NCBI GenBank assembly: GCA_963377175.1 | Contig: CAUJNA010000835.1 | Location: forward strand, 160,001 to 224,000 | Length of the DNA: 64,000 nucleotides | Direction of reading: 5' to 3' | Origin: Effrenium voratum | Taxonomy: Eukaryota > Sar > Dinophyceae > Suessiales > Symbiodiniaceae | Shown: positions 1-11,255 of the stretch, piece by piece | Position numbering within the stretch: position 1 is the first letter of the stretch | Layout: each line of letters opens with the position of its first letter | Position numbers and translations under genes: made by a program | The notes under the pieces: generated by a model | What the model was told of the DNA's origin: nothing | The model's input: the letters and a program-made list of their open reading frames with translations, nothing else | The model's database searches: none

Positions 1-123
1 TCGAGTTCCGCCGCTGGACGGCAAAAGGCGCCTTTTCGAGTCTCAGGATGATTTTTGTTCGCCTTGTGGAGTTTATAGGTATGTATATGTACATGTATAT
101 GTATTACATGCATATGCGAACGT

Positions 124-125
<2 letters not shown>

Positions 126-155
<30 letters not shown>
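126..155. repeat. (CA)n microsatellite
   Basis: Uninterrupted CA dinucleotide run of about 30 bases followed by imperfect CA units. Confidence 0.9.
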
Positions 156-162
<7 letters not shown>

Positions 163-1450
163 TTCGAATGCACCCATGTGTACAAAGAGTAATGTCTTCA
201 TACACTTATGCTTGCAGGCGCGTGTACATGCCAATTCCTTTTGATATTTCTCTTTCGATGGTACCGAATTTGTCCTTCAGCCGAAGCCCAGTGGCCATTT
301 TGAATTTAGATAAGCCATCGCCTCGTTGCAGAGGCGGTGCGTGTGATGGCCACCAGCGGTGTGGGCCAGCTAAAGCTGTGGCTGGGAGACTCGAACCACG
401 CGCAAGCCTCAGTCGGCCGAGCGGGAGCGTCGTTTCTGACAGTGGCAAACTGCACTCCCATTCAATCATCTCTGAAAAACATTCCTCTCAAAGCAAGGGC
501 TTGGTATGTTTCACGATAGTTTCATGTTAATTCGCAGGACTGAATTGGCAATTCTTTTTGAGTTATTTGAGGGACAATGATCAGTTGCGAATTGTGTTTT
601 TGAAGGTCATCGAAAATCGATGGCTTGGATAACTTGCATTTTGTTGGACACCATTTTTTTGGTTTTCGGAATCCATCAACTAACCAGGAAGAATACAGCT
701 TCTGTGTGTTTCACTGCCGGTTCAATGCGGCTCAGGAACACCCTCAGACAATTGTCATGGTTGGATTAGATGGAGGACTTGGGCCAACGTTAAACCGGAT
801 CACAGGCTTAAGGACGTGTAGGCCTACATTCCACTGTGGGTTTGCCGCATCCAATCGACAAAGCGCTAATGCCTGCTCGAATCCATTGTAACGGTTACCG
901 GATGGATGGGGGGAAGCAACGTTGCCATCCGCATTCCGCATTCCTACTTTGGATCATGTGAGGTCTTTGGGACCAGAATCAAGCAGGCAGATTCTTGCAA
1001 GCTAGTGAAGCTGACTTTTACCTCGCAGTCATGCTTTGGATGCATCGAGATCAGTCCGTCACCACTTTGACCCTTGCAATGGTCACAAGCAGGTAGCTTA
1101 CACCAATCCAAGTTTGAGCCAAGTCTGAATTCAGGGTGCTGTAAGATGCAAACAGAGACCCATGACTTGTCATGTAGCGCATCTTACGCTTGGGTTTTGC
1201 ATTGTGAGAGCTTTCCGTTGCTACTTTGAGACTCCAGCTGTTGGGTGATGTAAAGGCCGAGCAACAACCATCAAATATGCGGCGGTTTCGGAAGATTTAA
1301 TGGCAGCTGCATGGGCGAGAGATTTGGGATGTTCTTGTTGCACCAAGATCTATGGCCTGGTCAACGTCGCTGCCTTCCTGGCTCAGTGCATGCAGGAGCT
1401 GAAAGACACATTTCGTTGGGTTGCCCGGACTGACACACACACATAGTATC

Positions 1451-1471
1451 GCTCAAGGCCAAGCCTTGAGC
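1451..1471. repeat. Short inverted repeat
   Basis: Eight-base arms GCTCAAGG and CCTTGAGC are separated by CCAAG, forming a perfect small hairpin. No function is evident. Confidence 0.6.
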
Positions 1472-2235
1472 ATTAGGTTTGAGGCACTTTTTTGGCACTT
1501 TGGGCATGTGCGCAAGGGCATTGGGCACTTGTAGCGCATGTGTCAGCTTTGTCTTGGAGCTGAGCCTTGAGGAATGCCATGGATTTGCCATTGCCAGGAG
1601 ACAATCCAGTACAATGCCTGTGACGAGACGCTCTTCTGCACAGCGTGTTGTGCTGGCGTCAGCCTATGCCATTGCAACCCTCTCATGTAGCTCGATGTAG
1701 CTGATATCGGAGTTTCCGAAGCAAAAATGTGTTCATTTTGCCTAATGATCACACACACCGTTAGTGTCTGGTGAGCTCATACGCATTGATAGATGATTGC
1801 AGACAAATGACTACGTCAGCGCGCTTCTTTTATGGCACCCATTCTGTTTCGGCGCATGTGCTGATTGTCGGCTCAACATATCATTGTCTCGCAGTGCATG
1901 TTGACGGTAGTCCTTCAGTCTTCTGTATGATGATAAGTGCTAAGCGGCATGATGGACATTGGCCGCATTGCATGGCCTTGGAAGCAATTCGGAGAAAGCG
2001 AGCTCAGCATCCTGTGGACAGTTACCATCGTTCAGTTGTGAGGAACAACTGGAGTGACAACAACGTGGTGGCAGAAGCTGGTGGTTCCACCTACTCATCA
2101 ACGTCTTCCTGTGGGCAGCTGCACCAGTCCTATCAGGATGGGAAGCAAGTCATGGGCCCGTCCGCTGCATTGCTTTTCATCTTGCACATAACATGGGAAA
2201 ATCTGCGTACGCTGCATCTACTCCATTCCCTGTGT

Positions 2236-2415
2236 TCTGGAAGTGGAGACCGCGCTTCTTGGTGTGGGGCTGCCCTGAATGTGGCTCGTTGCCAGGACTA
2301 TGGGTGCTCAGCGGAGGAAGATGCCTTGGCAGGCGGCCGCATGGCCTGCGAGGTGGACCTCAACATGGAGATGCGGGCCTTCACCCAGGCCTTCGAATTC
2401 ACGCTTGCCCAATGA
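2236..2415 (+). CDS. Candidate exon, unknown protein
   Basis: The open frame ending at the TGA near 2415 reads through ALAGGRMACEVDLNMEMRAF and has the residue mix of a real protein. The upstream part of the same frame (from 1771) is less convincing, so only the 3' part is called. Alternative frames across the same bases are also open, so the call is weak. No family is recognised. Confidence 0.3.
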   Translation, partial: SGSGDRASWCGAALNVARCQDYGCSAEEDALAGGRMACEVDLNMEMRAFTQAFEFTLAQ

Positions 2416-2949
2416 GCCAACGCACTTTCCCCAGCTGTCAGCTATGAGTCCAGGCTGGCTGGTATGGGGCGCCTGCCAAGCTCTTTTGTGCTCCCAAGAG
2501 CAAGGCCGGAGAGAGGGAGTGGGTTGGCGCTTGTATCAATTGCCCCCCAAAAACCAAGACTATTTGTCCTTTTGGTGATAACTTCGCAGCTGTCTTTGAT
2601 TCAATGGAGGTTCAAGGTCGGCTTCGGGCTCGAGGCGCCCTCCGTGGGCACTCATTCACTCATGTTCTGAAAGCTGCTAGGTGTGAATGTTTCTCCAGAT
2701 TAGAGAGCCCCATCAGGTGGTTGCTTTGCGCTTTCTTGAGATATTCCACTTACCTAGGACCCCTTTGAGAAACGCCCATGCAATAGTCAGCTCAGTCTTT
2801 CAGGTGCCTAAGGCGCCGCGATGGGATTACAGCAGCCCTTGGTGCCCTCAAGAAGGCGGGCAGCCGAGACCGGGGTGCCGTTATATGCAGCTGCCTGATT
2901 TGGCTCATTTTTTGGAAGGAAGGGCATTACAGTCCAAGGTTGGCAACAG

Positions 2950-3222
2950 GAGGCAGGTGCCAACTTGGAAAAGCAACTTGAGCATGTGGGAATGCCGCTT
3001 GCCACTTCAGAGCAGAAGCTAATTTCAGAGTCCAACATTTGTTGATTCCTGCACCAAAAACGACAAGGGCTGTAGAAGCGTTGCACGATAGGGTGAGGCT
3101 CAATGAGGAATGCCAGGCTATTAATTTGCCAGATTGGACAAGCATCAGTCCGGTTGCCAGGCGGTTGGGGGTACGAGGCGCCTTTCGCGGACGACGTCGA
3201 CCTGGACACCTATTTCGACTAT
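2950..3222 (+). CDS. Two candidate exons of an unknown plus-strand gene
   Basis: First exon, about 2950-3040, begins after an AG|G acceptor (GGCAACAG|GAGGCAG) and encodes EAGANLEKQLEHVGMPLATS and onward, a helical, charged segment. It ends at a possible GT donor at 3041. Second exon, about 3161-3222, follows GGTTGCCAG|GCGG and encodes GGWGYEAPFADDVDLDTY and a few more residues. The exons could belong with the chitinase-like gene downstream (4.9 kb) or to a separate gene. No family recognised. Confidence 0.4.
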
Positions 3223-3580
3223 GTTAACTCAGGACGTCACATTCACGCGTTTTGCTTCTTTTCATTTCTGGGCCAGCTTAGCTCAGAAATGCTCAAGACC
3301 GACTCAACTCTTCAAATAAGGGCTCTGACGCCCTACTTGGACCTGCCTGTGTTGTTTCCTGTCCTGGTTGCGGCATAGAAGATGCACTCGCAAGTGTCAG
3401 GCAATATGGTCATATGACATTTTACAGTATACATGCAAATTTACACGTGCTTTGCAAAATGTGTACATCCATAGTGTGCCGGTTGACTTCAGTCTCTACC
3501 AAGTTGGTTCCAGCAACGCGACAAGCCGTGTTACTTGTTGTTGTCTCGCTTCCTTGATATACCCGAAACATTGTGAATAG

Positions 3581-3715
3581 TCATGCGACATTAAGCATGT
3601 TTCATCATGTTTAGGCGGGCCTATCTGGCTCAAGTCTCTTTACCTTGTACAAGCTTTCGCCTGTGCATGGTAGAAACTCGGACGGAGTGCGAACAAGAGA
3701 CAACACAGTCGTTAG
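3581..3715 (+). repeat. Diverged direct repeat, copy 1
   Basis: Begins TCATGCGACATTAAGC and ends near GACAACACAGTCG. A second copy lies about 580 bp downstream. Shared blocks include TGCGAACAAGAGACAACACA and the TGGCTCAAGTCT / TGGCCCAAGTCT core. Confidence 0.75.
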
Positions 3716-3814
3716 ACCGCAATCGAGCCGACTCAGCGTTTGCCTCCTATTTCGGGGATTCCGCTTGGATTGTGAGGAAACGTCATTTGCCTTTGCGATA
3801 ACATGTAGAGGTAC

Positions 3815-3870
3815 ATATACATATATATATATATATATATATATGCATATATATGTATATATATTTTTGT
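3815..3870. repeat. (TA)n microsatellite
   Basis: AT-dinucleotide run with interruptions, located about 100 bp after repeat copy 1. Confidence 0.9.
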
Positions 3871-4160
3871 AGATGTACATATGCGTACGATTCTCTGGAT
3901 ATCAGCCGTATGGTGTATCCCACGAGCTGTGAGACAGCAGAGGGAGGTTCTGAGTGACAGGGTGTAAGACAACAAGGATTCAGTCGGCCAGAATCTGCAG
4001 GCCATGGAAGGGATGCCGTCGCGGTAAGTGTTGGCGCTCGCGTCAGCGCGCTTGAGCAAGTTTGCTTGTGGGAGCGCGCTGGTGGGAGTTGGCCGTTGAT
4101 TTTGCCGCAAAAGCCCTTCGCAATGTTAACACACCCAAACAGTTACCCCTGGATGCTGAG

Positions 4161-4300
4161 TCATGCGACATGAAGCGTGTTTGATCATGTCCACACTTGG
4201 GGCCTAATTATTTGGCCCAAGTCTCATTTTCTTTGCACATGCCTTCGCTGGTGCATGGCAGTAAAACGCACGCAGTGCGAACAAGAGACAACACAGCCAT
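4161..4300 (+). repeat. Diverged direct repeat, copy 2
   Basis: Begins TCATGCGACATGAAGC. Same layout as the copy at 3581, including TGCGAACAAGAGACAACACA and a downstream TA tract. Near its middle, ATTTGGCCCAAG resembles the 3' end of the dinoflagellate spliced leader, which may be coincidence. Confidence 0.75.
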
Positions 4301-4319
4301 TATTTGTCTTCGGGGTTGT

Positions 4320-4370
4320 GAATATATATATATATATCTATCACATATATATATATATATATAATAATTT
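4320..4370. repeat. (TA)n microsatellite
   Basis: TA run interrupted by CTATCAC, directly after repeat copy 2. Confidence 0.9.
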
Positions 4371-4881
4371 GTCAATCTCCCCTCGATTCTCAAATATATC
4401 CTCAGTTGGAAGGATAGCGCGCGCTAGTGCATGTTACAAACAGCGGCGAGTCTGCAGAGAATTGGCAGTGGCAGTGGACCTCAACTTCCACTTACGCAGC
4501 CAGAGCTTGACATGTGGCAGGCACAGCAATTATATGAGGCAGCGCGTAGGCGGCAGTACGACAGACCTTGTGACCGCCAAAGGCATTTGAGGTTTAGCGT
4601 CAACAAACCCGCAGGCACAGCTTTTTGCGTCAACCCCTTGCACACGTGACTGCTTTGCTAGGCACATGCTCACAAAATGTCCGATAATTGCCCAAAGGGG
4701 GCGTTTTTGTCGTTTTTTGGAGAAATGCCCTTCACGAGAAACGAAAATTCGAGGCTGTTCAGAAACCAGCAGCTGGCTTTTTGTGTGGCGATCCGCCAAA
4801 TCCCACTCAAATTAACCATTTGAGGTTTGCTGTGGAAACATTAGCCCATGGGTCTGGAGCTGACGGAGGCTGGCTTTTAAG

Positions 4882-5010
4882 ATGCTCTACCTGGTTGAAC
4901 GGTTCGGTCTCGCAGCACTCAGTAGCGACTTGCTAGGAGGAGGCTGCAAGGACTACCAGGGCATCAAGACGGGTGGCTGGAAATTTGATGGCTCTGGCTG
5001 TGCGCCCGAG
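4882..5010 (+). CDS. Chitinase-like gene, N-terminal exon
   Basis: Frame from the ATG at 4882 reads [20 protein letters not shown] followed by [16 protein letters not shown]. The paired cysteines and GG turns look like an extracellular module. The 3' end is estimated; the frame remains open to 5157 but loses protein character. Confidence 0.4.
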
Positions 5011-7401
5011 AAGCATTCTGTGCAAACGACAGCAAACGAAGATCATTGGAGTACTTGCATGTGTACCCAAACCGATTCTCCTCGGGTAGGCGAAGCAGTC
5101 GCAGACGGGAGAGTATCAATCTTTTCGCGAGAAGTGCCCCAGCACCAGAGACTTTGATCCAATGCCAAGCACGAGACAAGATCCGCATCACGTGTTCCAT
5201 GCATTCCAGCGCTTACCGCCAAGGATCACGCCTTCTAAAGTGGATCCCTTCCCAGTTCAATCAGGCAACTGACACCGTGCCACACTCCAGCCTTCGTTTG
5301 AGGTGGATGGCGCCTGTCCGGGAGCAGATGCCCCACTCTTCGGACAGCCGGAAGGCCGCACAGACGTAGAGGGCTGCTGCTGGTGGGGCCGAGGGGTCAT
5401 CCAGACCACGGGCACTTGCCACTCGGAGGGATGGGGAGGGTTTTGCTTTGAACATCTCAAAGCTTTGGGAGGAAGATAATGCCCTAGCCTGAACAGGCCG
5501 AGCCGAATGTGTTTTTCTTTTTTTTCTCCTCTCATTTTTTCTTCTTCGCTCATGCATGGGTTGATGCCACACGTGCGTACTCATACATCTAATCATTTGT
5601 ATGTGTCGAAGAACACATGTCGATCTGGGAACTTGCCTAAAGCAAAAGCTCGCACTGGTCGAGGCAACTTTGGAAAGCGCCTCGGCTGCCACTTGGGCCA
5701 CCTTGCGATGTGTTGGCAGGTGCAAGGAGATTTGCAAGGAAGCTCCCACTTGACATGCAGATTGCTCAACTCCTTTGAGATGAGGCTGAACTTCTTCATG
5801 GGCAAGCGTGCAGCGGATGAGAACCGAGCCGCAATTTATCCCTCCATTGACTTCTGCAAGAACCCCAACTCCATTTGCGACCCGAGCAGCCCGCCGGAGC
5901 TCAAATGGGTCGCAGGCCGTGAGATGATGAGTGCTGGCCACAACACCAATCGACCCTCCAGGGGGGGGGGAAGGTTTAGCAATTTTAGCAACCTGCAGAA
6001 TCTGAGCTATGCCGCGGTATCAAACTCGCTGCGGCAATTTGGAGCCTGGTAGTTCTAGTTGGCGTGCCAGGCATGTTCTACTGGCTCAATGCCGTGCAGC
6101 CATACAATTCAGGAGGCTGGAACTACAAGACCGAGTTGAAGCTTGGCTTTACGCAACAAAAGAGAGGTCAATGATGCTATTATGATGCTTCAAACGGCGC
6201 AGAGGTTCCCCACTTGTGCTCTCACAACTTGAATCGCTCCTGCTGTTGGTTTCGCGAAAAAGGGCCACAGCGATCCAAACTTAGAGGCTGCCCCAGTCCC
6301 ACCCCATAGCGTCAAACATCATCTTTTTCCCAACAGCTGAAAGCTATGGGATCTTTCCCCAGATATCCGAGGTGTCCGGAGCGGCTCTGAGGTAGGGTTC
6401 TAATGAGGGTTCCAGGAATGTTGCGAGGGTTCGGAGAATGCATGGGGTGGTTTCAAGGAGGGTTGAGATCCCATAACGGTAGTTGTGGAATAAGAGAAGT
6501 ACTCATATTAGACAGTGTTGGCAGTGGTCTCCGAGAGTGTATACGTGACATGCAAGTTCATAGATAAAGCGAAGATAGTTAGATTGACAGAATAGAGAAC
6601 GAATAGATAGGCATAAAAGACGCATAGACAGACGTAACTAGAACGGATAGAGAGGGACAGAAATGGCAAGAGTGCTGAAATGCAGGCAACAGCGTCCAGC
6701 AACCACGTTTTCAACGTTGTCTTGAGGTCGCTTTCCATGCCAACCTTCCCAGCACCTCTCTCTTTTGTTTGCGACCATACGCGATCAAATTTCCGGGGCA
6801 CTGTTACAGACTCTGACTTGATGCATTTCAATGCAACAGCGATTCCATGAGATGCAAAACTTGATGCTCTTTTTGACGTGGCACTTGTGCCAGTAGCTCT
6901 GTCATGTGATTTCACCGAATGACAACGCACGAAAGAGAATGTGATTTGTTTGCTTGTGATTGGTACTGCAGCGCAACTCCCAATGCTTCCAACGACACTC
7001 TGCAGGAGTATTGCCCCTGCGGACGGATAGCCCATCGGAGGTCTTGAAAGATATGGTGTTCTCACATGTTGGATTTTGTCGAGGGTAGCCAGCATTGACA
7101 GCAGCAGAGCAGTTGCGGGCAACTCCTAGCTAGGAAACAAAAGAACGACCACCGGACAAGCGGTTGGCAAGATCTTATGCTACAAAGCAATTCTGCAATG
7201 TGACGCGGTTGCACGCAGCTGAGGAAGAAGTGGGTTGATGGTGGAATGAAGATGAGTGACACGTCCTTCATCAACGGTGCGTCAGGCATTGTCAACCGTG
7301 GCTGCCACAACCCGCCAAACTGCGGCACGGGCGAGCTTCATGCTGGCCCTGCGCGAGCCACAAATTTTCAGAAGGTGCTGAAGGCAATGGGATTAATTTG
7401 A
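4882..7401 (+). CDS. Chitinase-like (glycoside hydrolase family 19 type) gene, multi-exon
   Basis: At least four exons. In order they encode a Gly/Cys-rich segment, a segment ending [19 protein letters not shown], then [18 protein letters not shown], then [18 protein letters not shown] up to a stop at 7399-7401. In GH19 chitinases a late NP loop, a tryptophan/aromatic-rich helix and a C-terminal IN-G-x-x-x-x-x-G block followed by an Arg/Phe-rich helix occur in this order, so GH19 is the likely fold. The catalytic glutamates would lie in an upstream exon I have not placed, so activity cannot be judged. GH19 enzymes cleave chitin-type beta-1,4 glycans. Start codon not identified. Confidence 0.5.
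5770..5915 (+). CDS. Chitinase-like gene, middle exon
   Basis: Encodes [18 protein letters not shown] then [20 protein letters not shown]. It ends within ...GTCGCAG|GC, a GC donor at 5916-5917. The split glycine codon is completed by the next exon, so the frame is preserved across a 155-bp intron. The 5' boundary is uncertain. Confidence 0.55.
6071..6165 (+). CDS. Chitinase-like gene, aromatic exon
   Basis: Follows the acceptor TGCCAG at 6065-6070 and encodes [19 protein letters not shown] then KTELKLGF. The aromatic run matches the position of the WFW-type helix in GH19 enzymes. The 3' end is not clear; the frame closes at TGA near 6172. Confidence 0.55.
6508..7122 (-). CDS. Open frame inside chitinase-like intron, doubtful
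   Basis: A 204-codon antisense frame with a hydrophobic stretch near its C-terminal end. It lies in the long intron before the last chitinase-like exon and has no recognisable motif. It could be chance or part of an old insertion. Confidence 0.15.
   Translation of the reverse strand: MPATALLLSMLATLDKIQHVRTPYLSRPPMGYPSAGAILLQSVVGSIGSCAAVPITSKQITFSFVRCHSVKSHDRATGTSATSKRASSFASHGIAVALKCIKSESVTVPRKFDRVWSQTKERGAGKVGMESDLKTTLKTWLLDAVACISALLPFLSLSIRSSYVCLCVFYAYLFVLYSVNLTIFALSMNLHVTYTLSETTANTV
7245..7401 (+). CDS. Chitinase-like gene, last exon
   Basis: Follows GGAATGAAG and reads [18 protein letters not shown], then [18 protein letters not shown], then [13 protein letters not shown] and a TGA at 7399-7401. 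The [11 protein letters not shown] block followed by a basic and aromatic helix fits the C-terminal part of GH19 catalytic domains. Confidence 0.6.
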
Positions 7402-7586
7402 GAGCTCTGAATTCATTCTGCATGGGAACCCTGTGCTGACAGTCAGATAGGTTGTTCTTGCCCGAGGCCAGAAGCAAAAACATCACAATCTTTCATGTTG
7501 TGACTGCATTTGCAAAGCGAAGACGCGGCAAGTATCTTCAATTCATGTAGCTTCGTACTGCCTAGCTGCATTTTGAGGGAGGGAAG

Positions 7587-7955
7587 GTGCGAGGAGGCAA
7601 CTGTACAGGCAGGAGCGAAGGAGGCCTTTTGCAAGGCGAAGAGGGCTGTGAGGCATCTCTGCGCTGTAACTCCCTGGCTAAACATGCTATAGGCAGCCTC
7701 TTTGCACCTTTCCCGGGAAATGTCCAGCCCTCATTTTTCGTTGCCCTGAAGGTGCTCCTTGGCTCGCCAGGCTTGCAATCCCAGGCTTGTCTAGTGGATG
7801 ACTCCTCCTCCTGTGAGATCACCACGAGCATGACAAGCTTGCTGAGGGGAAAAACAGCAAGACATGCATGCTCAGAGCGGCTATGAAGAGTCTGGAGTCT
7901 GAAGTTCGATTGTCTCCTGGGCATCAAGCAAATGAACCCAGCTTCTCGGAAAGGA
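7587..7955 (+). CDS. Candidate exons, unknown
   Basis: The frame 7587-7886 includes GNVQPSFFVALKVLLGSPG. A shorter frame near 7885-7955 reads KSLESEVRLSPGHQANEPSF before a stop. Both are plausible exon pieces, but antisense frames over the same bases are also open. No family recognised. Confidence 0.25.
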
Positions 7956-8571
7956 GGTGAATTCTTCTTCAACTTGGAGTGGAGGAAGTGCACGGCCCAG
8001 TCACCTGCGGTCGACACCGGTTGAGGGCTTGATTTTTTTGGCGTCCGTGTCAAGGAGAACGCACATTGCAGGTTTCAATATGCAAGAGACGCCGATCCAG
8101 CCTGGACGGACTAGTGGTTTGATTTAGAAGCTCGATGCCGAGGTTTCCTGACAGTGATATTCTGCGGCCACACACAACTATTCCAGTTCGAGGTGCGCAG
8201 CTCACTTGGTCTTGCTGGAGCGCAGGTTAGTTTGGGAGTGTCGATAGTACACTGTGGCATGTAAGTTTGCTGCAATCGAAAGTCAGAGAAGCCTTCTCAT
8301 TTGGAAGTTTTGCTGCTGTGGGAAGATACAAGTAAGGTTGCTGAAAAACAGCAACTTCTCATTTCCTGCCGTGCCCAAAAACCTGACCAGAAACATCGCA
8401 GAATAAGATCAAATTGCATTTGGGAGGCAGCTCTTGCGCTAAGAACGCTTATTTTCATTCAGATCAGTTCGCACCTACCTTGGCTGTGCCTGCTTGGCTT
8501 GTCCTGGCCAGCTGTTGACTACCTGGTGCAAACTCCTGCCGGGGAAGAGCCTCCGCCAATCACGTGCGTGA
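7956..8571. other. No gene seen
   Basis: No exon-like frame with supporting splice signals. It precedes a likely translation start at 8572 and so may include a promoter or 5' untranslated region, but no element is recognised. Confidence 0.4.
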
Positions 8572-8666
8572 TGGACACCATGCCGTCAGCACCAAAGAAG
8601 GCCCGAAGGGAACGAACTGAAAGATGCAATCCACTGCAAGATGTCGATGTCGTTCGTTGCTCTCAG
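8572..8666 (+). CDS. Candidate first exon of an unknown plus-strand gene
   Basis: ATG at 8572 opens MDTMPSAPKKARRERTERCN and ends at the donor TCTCAG|GTAGGG. The basic N-terminus could be a nuclear or nucleolar signal. Later exons (10.3-11.1 kb) may belong to the same gene; the link is inferred from strand and order only. Confidence 0.4.
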
Positions 8667-9520
8667 GTAGGGCTTTTGCACCTTCACGCTGTCAGATTAG
8701 GTCAGAGTGCCGAAGTTTTGGCCATCGTTTCCCAGGTTTCCCAATCATCCACTGTCCAATTTCATACCTGCATATCAGGCACATGACACAAGCAGCACAG
8801 GCCCGGACCCCCTCAATTATTTTTCACCAGGGAGAGTGACTTTCCATGGATAAGAATTTGTATCATCGAGAGAAGCAAATTCTTGAAGCGTTGCACCGAA
8901 TGCCCTGTGCACGTGCTGGCATGCCTGGAAGGCAGTGGGCCATTTGGCTGCAAATCGACCGCGCCGGCCAGACTGGATGAAGCAGATGTTGCTTCTTTGG
9001 GTCACAGACTGTACTCCGAAGATCACAGCAGTGGAAGTCGACTAGTTGTAGTGGGAGTTAATTTGAAGGTCACATGAAGGAGCCGGACATTTGACGTTTG
9101 ATCTCATGAGTTTGGCCATGGATCTTGTTGGTTTTGCAGACGTTTCGGAGAAGGGGCTTCTGCTTGGGAACGCTGCGTAAGCTTTAGACAGGTTGCACTT
9201 AGGATGAGTGTCAATGGATCGGAACTAAGTCTTCAACATGACGGACACCTACACACTCGGATGGTGGAGCAAGTGCGCAGCGACATAGCCGATAGCACTT
9301 TGTGTGTTTTTTTCTTTCCTTTCAATGCGCCGACAACTGCAAAGCAGTGGACTCTTCAGATTCAAGACGGGTCGTTTTGGTGACCTTGGCAGTCCTCAAG
9401 TCGCAGCCTACGTACCGATAAATTGACTACATACAAGGGTTTGTCAGACCTGCAATCTCCCGAGCCCGCCTTCTCTCCGATGCTTTGCAGCGGGAGATAG
9501 AGCGAGAGAGCGCGAGACGG

Positions 9521-9546
9521 AGAGAGAGAGAGAGAGAGAGAGAGAG
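9521..9546. repeat. (GA)n microsatellite
   Basis: GA run of about 26 bases preceded by imperfect GAGAGCGCGAGA units. Confidence 0.9.
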
Positions 9547-10333
9547 TGCAGAGTGGAGGTGGTCATCCCAGTGCTAATTGACTTGCCTCCTTTGAAGGAA
9601 GTATGCCAGTCGCAGAGGTACCTTGACTTCTTTTCCTGGAGGTTACTGAACTTTCCACTGGGCCCAGCACTCAGTGGCAAGCCGCACTCGTAAACGTCGT
9701 AAACCCATTGCCTTGTGGCTTAGGCGTGGCCGGTCCGCTGGACCCGTATGTGGGCAGGCAGCCATTGCCCCAGTTTCTGGTGGGAAGAAGCAGAAGGCAA
9801 AGCGGCAAAGCCCAATTTGCAGTATATTGATGTATATTGGGGAGTGGAATATTTGGCTTGGGTAGGGTTGAGAGCTTGGCATTGGGACATCACTTGATCC
9901 TAGTTTGCTTGACCTGGATCCTCCACGATTCACCACCGATGGGAGAATCCAGGATCCAATTCTGCTTCTTCCGGCTGCCATTGGAAGAAGAGCTGAAGGC
10001 GATGGAGGCTGCGAGCCTCGGTGGATGATCCCAGTGTTCAGAAAGAGTGAGGAGGGGAGCAGGCAATCACGTGCTGCAAGAACCCTTCACCGATGTTTTG
10101 CGTAGGTACTTGACCACAATTTGTCTGGCAAAGACCATATTTCCATCACACAATTCTGTCGCTCAAGCATGCAATGATTCCGCCTTTTCCAGCAGGTCCA
10201 GACTTTGCTTCTGGCGGCACCGCCCACTTGTCGTGTGAGAGTTTGTGACACGCCGCGCACAGCCCATCAGTCAGAACACAAAGCCAAAGCTCTGCACTGT
10301 GCAATGGGCGCATCGGCTTTTTGCGGAGTGTGC

Positions 10334-10530
10334 ACCTCTGCCTTTGCAAACTGCCTGGCCGGCAGGCAGATGGTCTACCGCCGCCCAACAACTGGCTCTG
10401 TGAGTCGCAGAAGCTGCTGGCTGCAGATCATGACATGGTGTTTTCCGGATACATGAATATCGATCAACTGCCATCGCTTGTGAAGCATTCCAAAAGACTT
10501 CAAAGGGCTTGTGCAGCACTAGGAGAATAA
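10334..10530 (+). CDS. Candidate exon, unknown protein
   Basis: Reads DMVFSGYMNIDQLPSLVKHS followed by KRLQRACAALGE and TAA at about 10528. The composition is convincing for protein. Either this is a C-terminus or splicing removes the stop through a non-GT donor, since similar-quality exons follow at 10648 and 10902. Confidence 0.4.
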
Positions 10531-10647
10531 ATGCAGAGTCTATTTCCCTTCACTTGGAGAGTCTTGTAGCCAGGTTCCTCCCCTGTCCCGCAAAGCGTGC
10601 AAGGACTCGGGCACAGAGAATGGAGTCCTTGGGTTTCCAGAGCTGAG

Positions 10648-10762
10648 GTTGATGTTCTTCCGGCTGAGGATTTCGTGGCCTGTCGGCAAAGGGCCCGACT
10701 TTTCGGGCAACAGCGCAGCAGCATGCATGCCCTGCAATCCTTGGCCTCGATGTTCTCATTTG
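10648..10762 (+). CDS. Candidate exon, unknown protein
   Basis: Starts after an AG|G acceptor (AGCTGAG|GTTGATG) and encodes VDVLPAEDFVACRQRARLFG then QQRSSMHALQSLASMFSFD. A GTATTT donor follows. Confidence 0.45.
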
Positions 10763-10901
10763 ATGTATTTGTCGTTTGGCTTGTCAAGTTGACTCAGACG
10801 GCTGCTTGGGCAGCTTGAATCCATGCATAGCGGATCCCGTTGCGTTGTTCCTTGCCCTACATGATGGCCCTACATGTTTGTCGCTGTTGCAATTGTTACA
10901 G

Positions 10902-11120
10902 CCGAGGAACAACGTTGAACATGAAGATGCTTTCGAAGAATGCGTTGACTTTGACGAGCTGGAAGAGGACACGGGTTCCTTGCTTCATGGCCAGCCAAGC
11001 AATACTCGGCTGTTGGCTTGGATGTTGCCGAGATTGCTCGAAATCAGTAGCCGCCAGGCAACGGGAGAACTCTGCAAGAGCTACAAGCGTTTAGGGATAG
11101 TCAAGAGTCGGAACCCAGGC
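10902..11120 (+). CDS. Candidate acidic exon, unknown protein
   Basis: Preceded by a pyrimidine-rich tract ending TTACAG. Encodes RNNVEHEDAFEECVDFDEL, then LLAWMLPRLLEISSRQATGE and LCKSYKRLG. An acidic segment is followed by a leucine-rich helix. The 3' end is approximate. Confidence 0.5.
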
Positions 11121-11255
11121 CGCGTCTTCTTGCTGTCTTGCTTGCATGGTCGGAATTCTAGCCTTGTATGCAGCTGTAGCTAGATCCATGCGATGCGTAG
11201 TTCCAGTGTTTAGCTGTCGCCTTGGCTCCAAGATGTGAGCTGTGCGCCCGCCAGC

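Larger units (their letters stand above)
1..1750. other. No supported gene
   Basis: Reading frames here are short, overlap on both strands and show no recognisable motif. The stretch holds a CA microsatellite and a short perfect inverted repeat near 1451-1471. It may be intron or intergenic DNA at the edge of the window; an exon could be missed. Confidence 0.5.
3230..4880. other. Non-coding stretch with duplicated segment and TA tracts
   Basis: No convincing exon. It contains two diverged copies of a segment of about 135 bp, each followed by a TA microsatellite, described separately. Confidence 0.5.

Noticed and set aside
360..420. Possible antisense tRNA T-arm (GGTTCGAGTCT on the minus strand)
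   Set aside because: No A box or acceptor stem upstream; a single B-box-like word is expected by chance.
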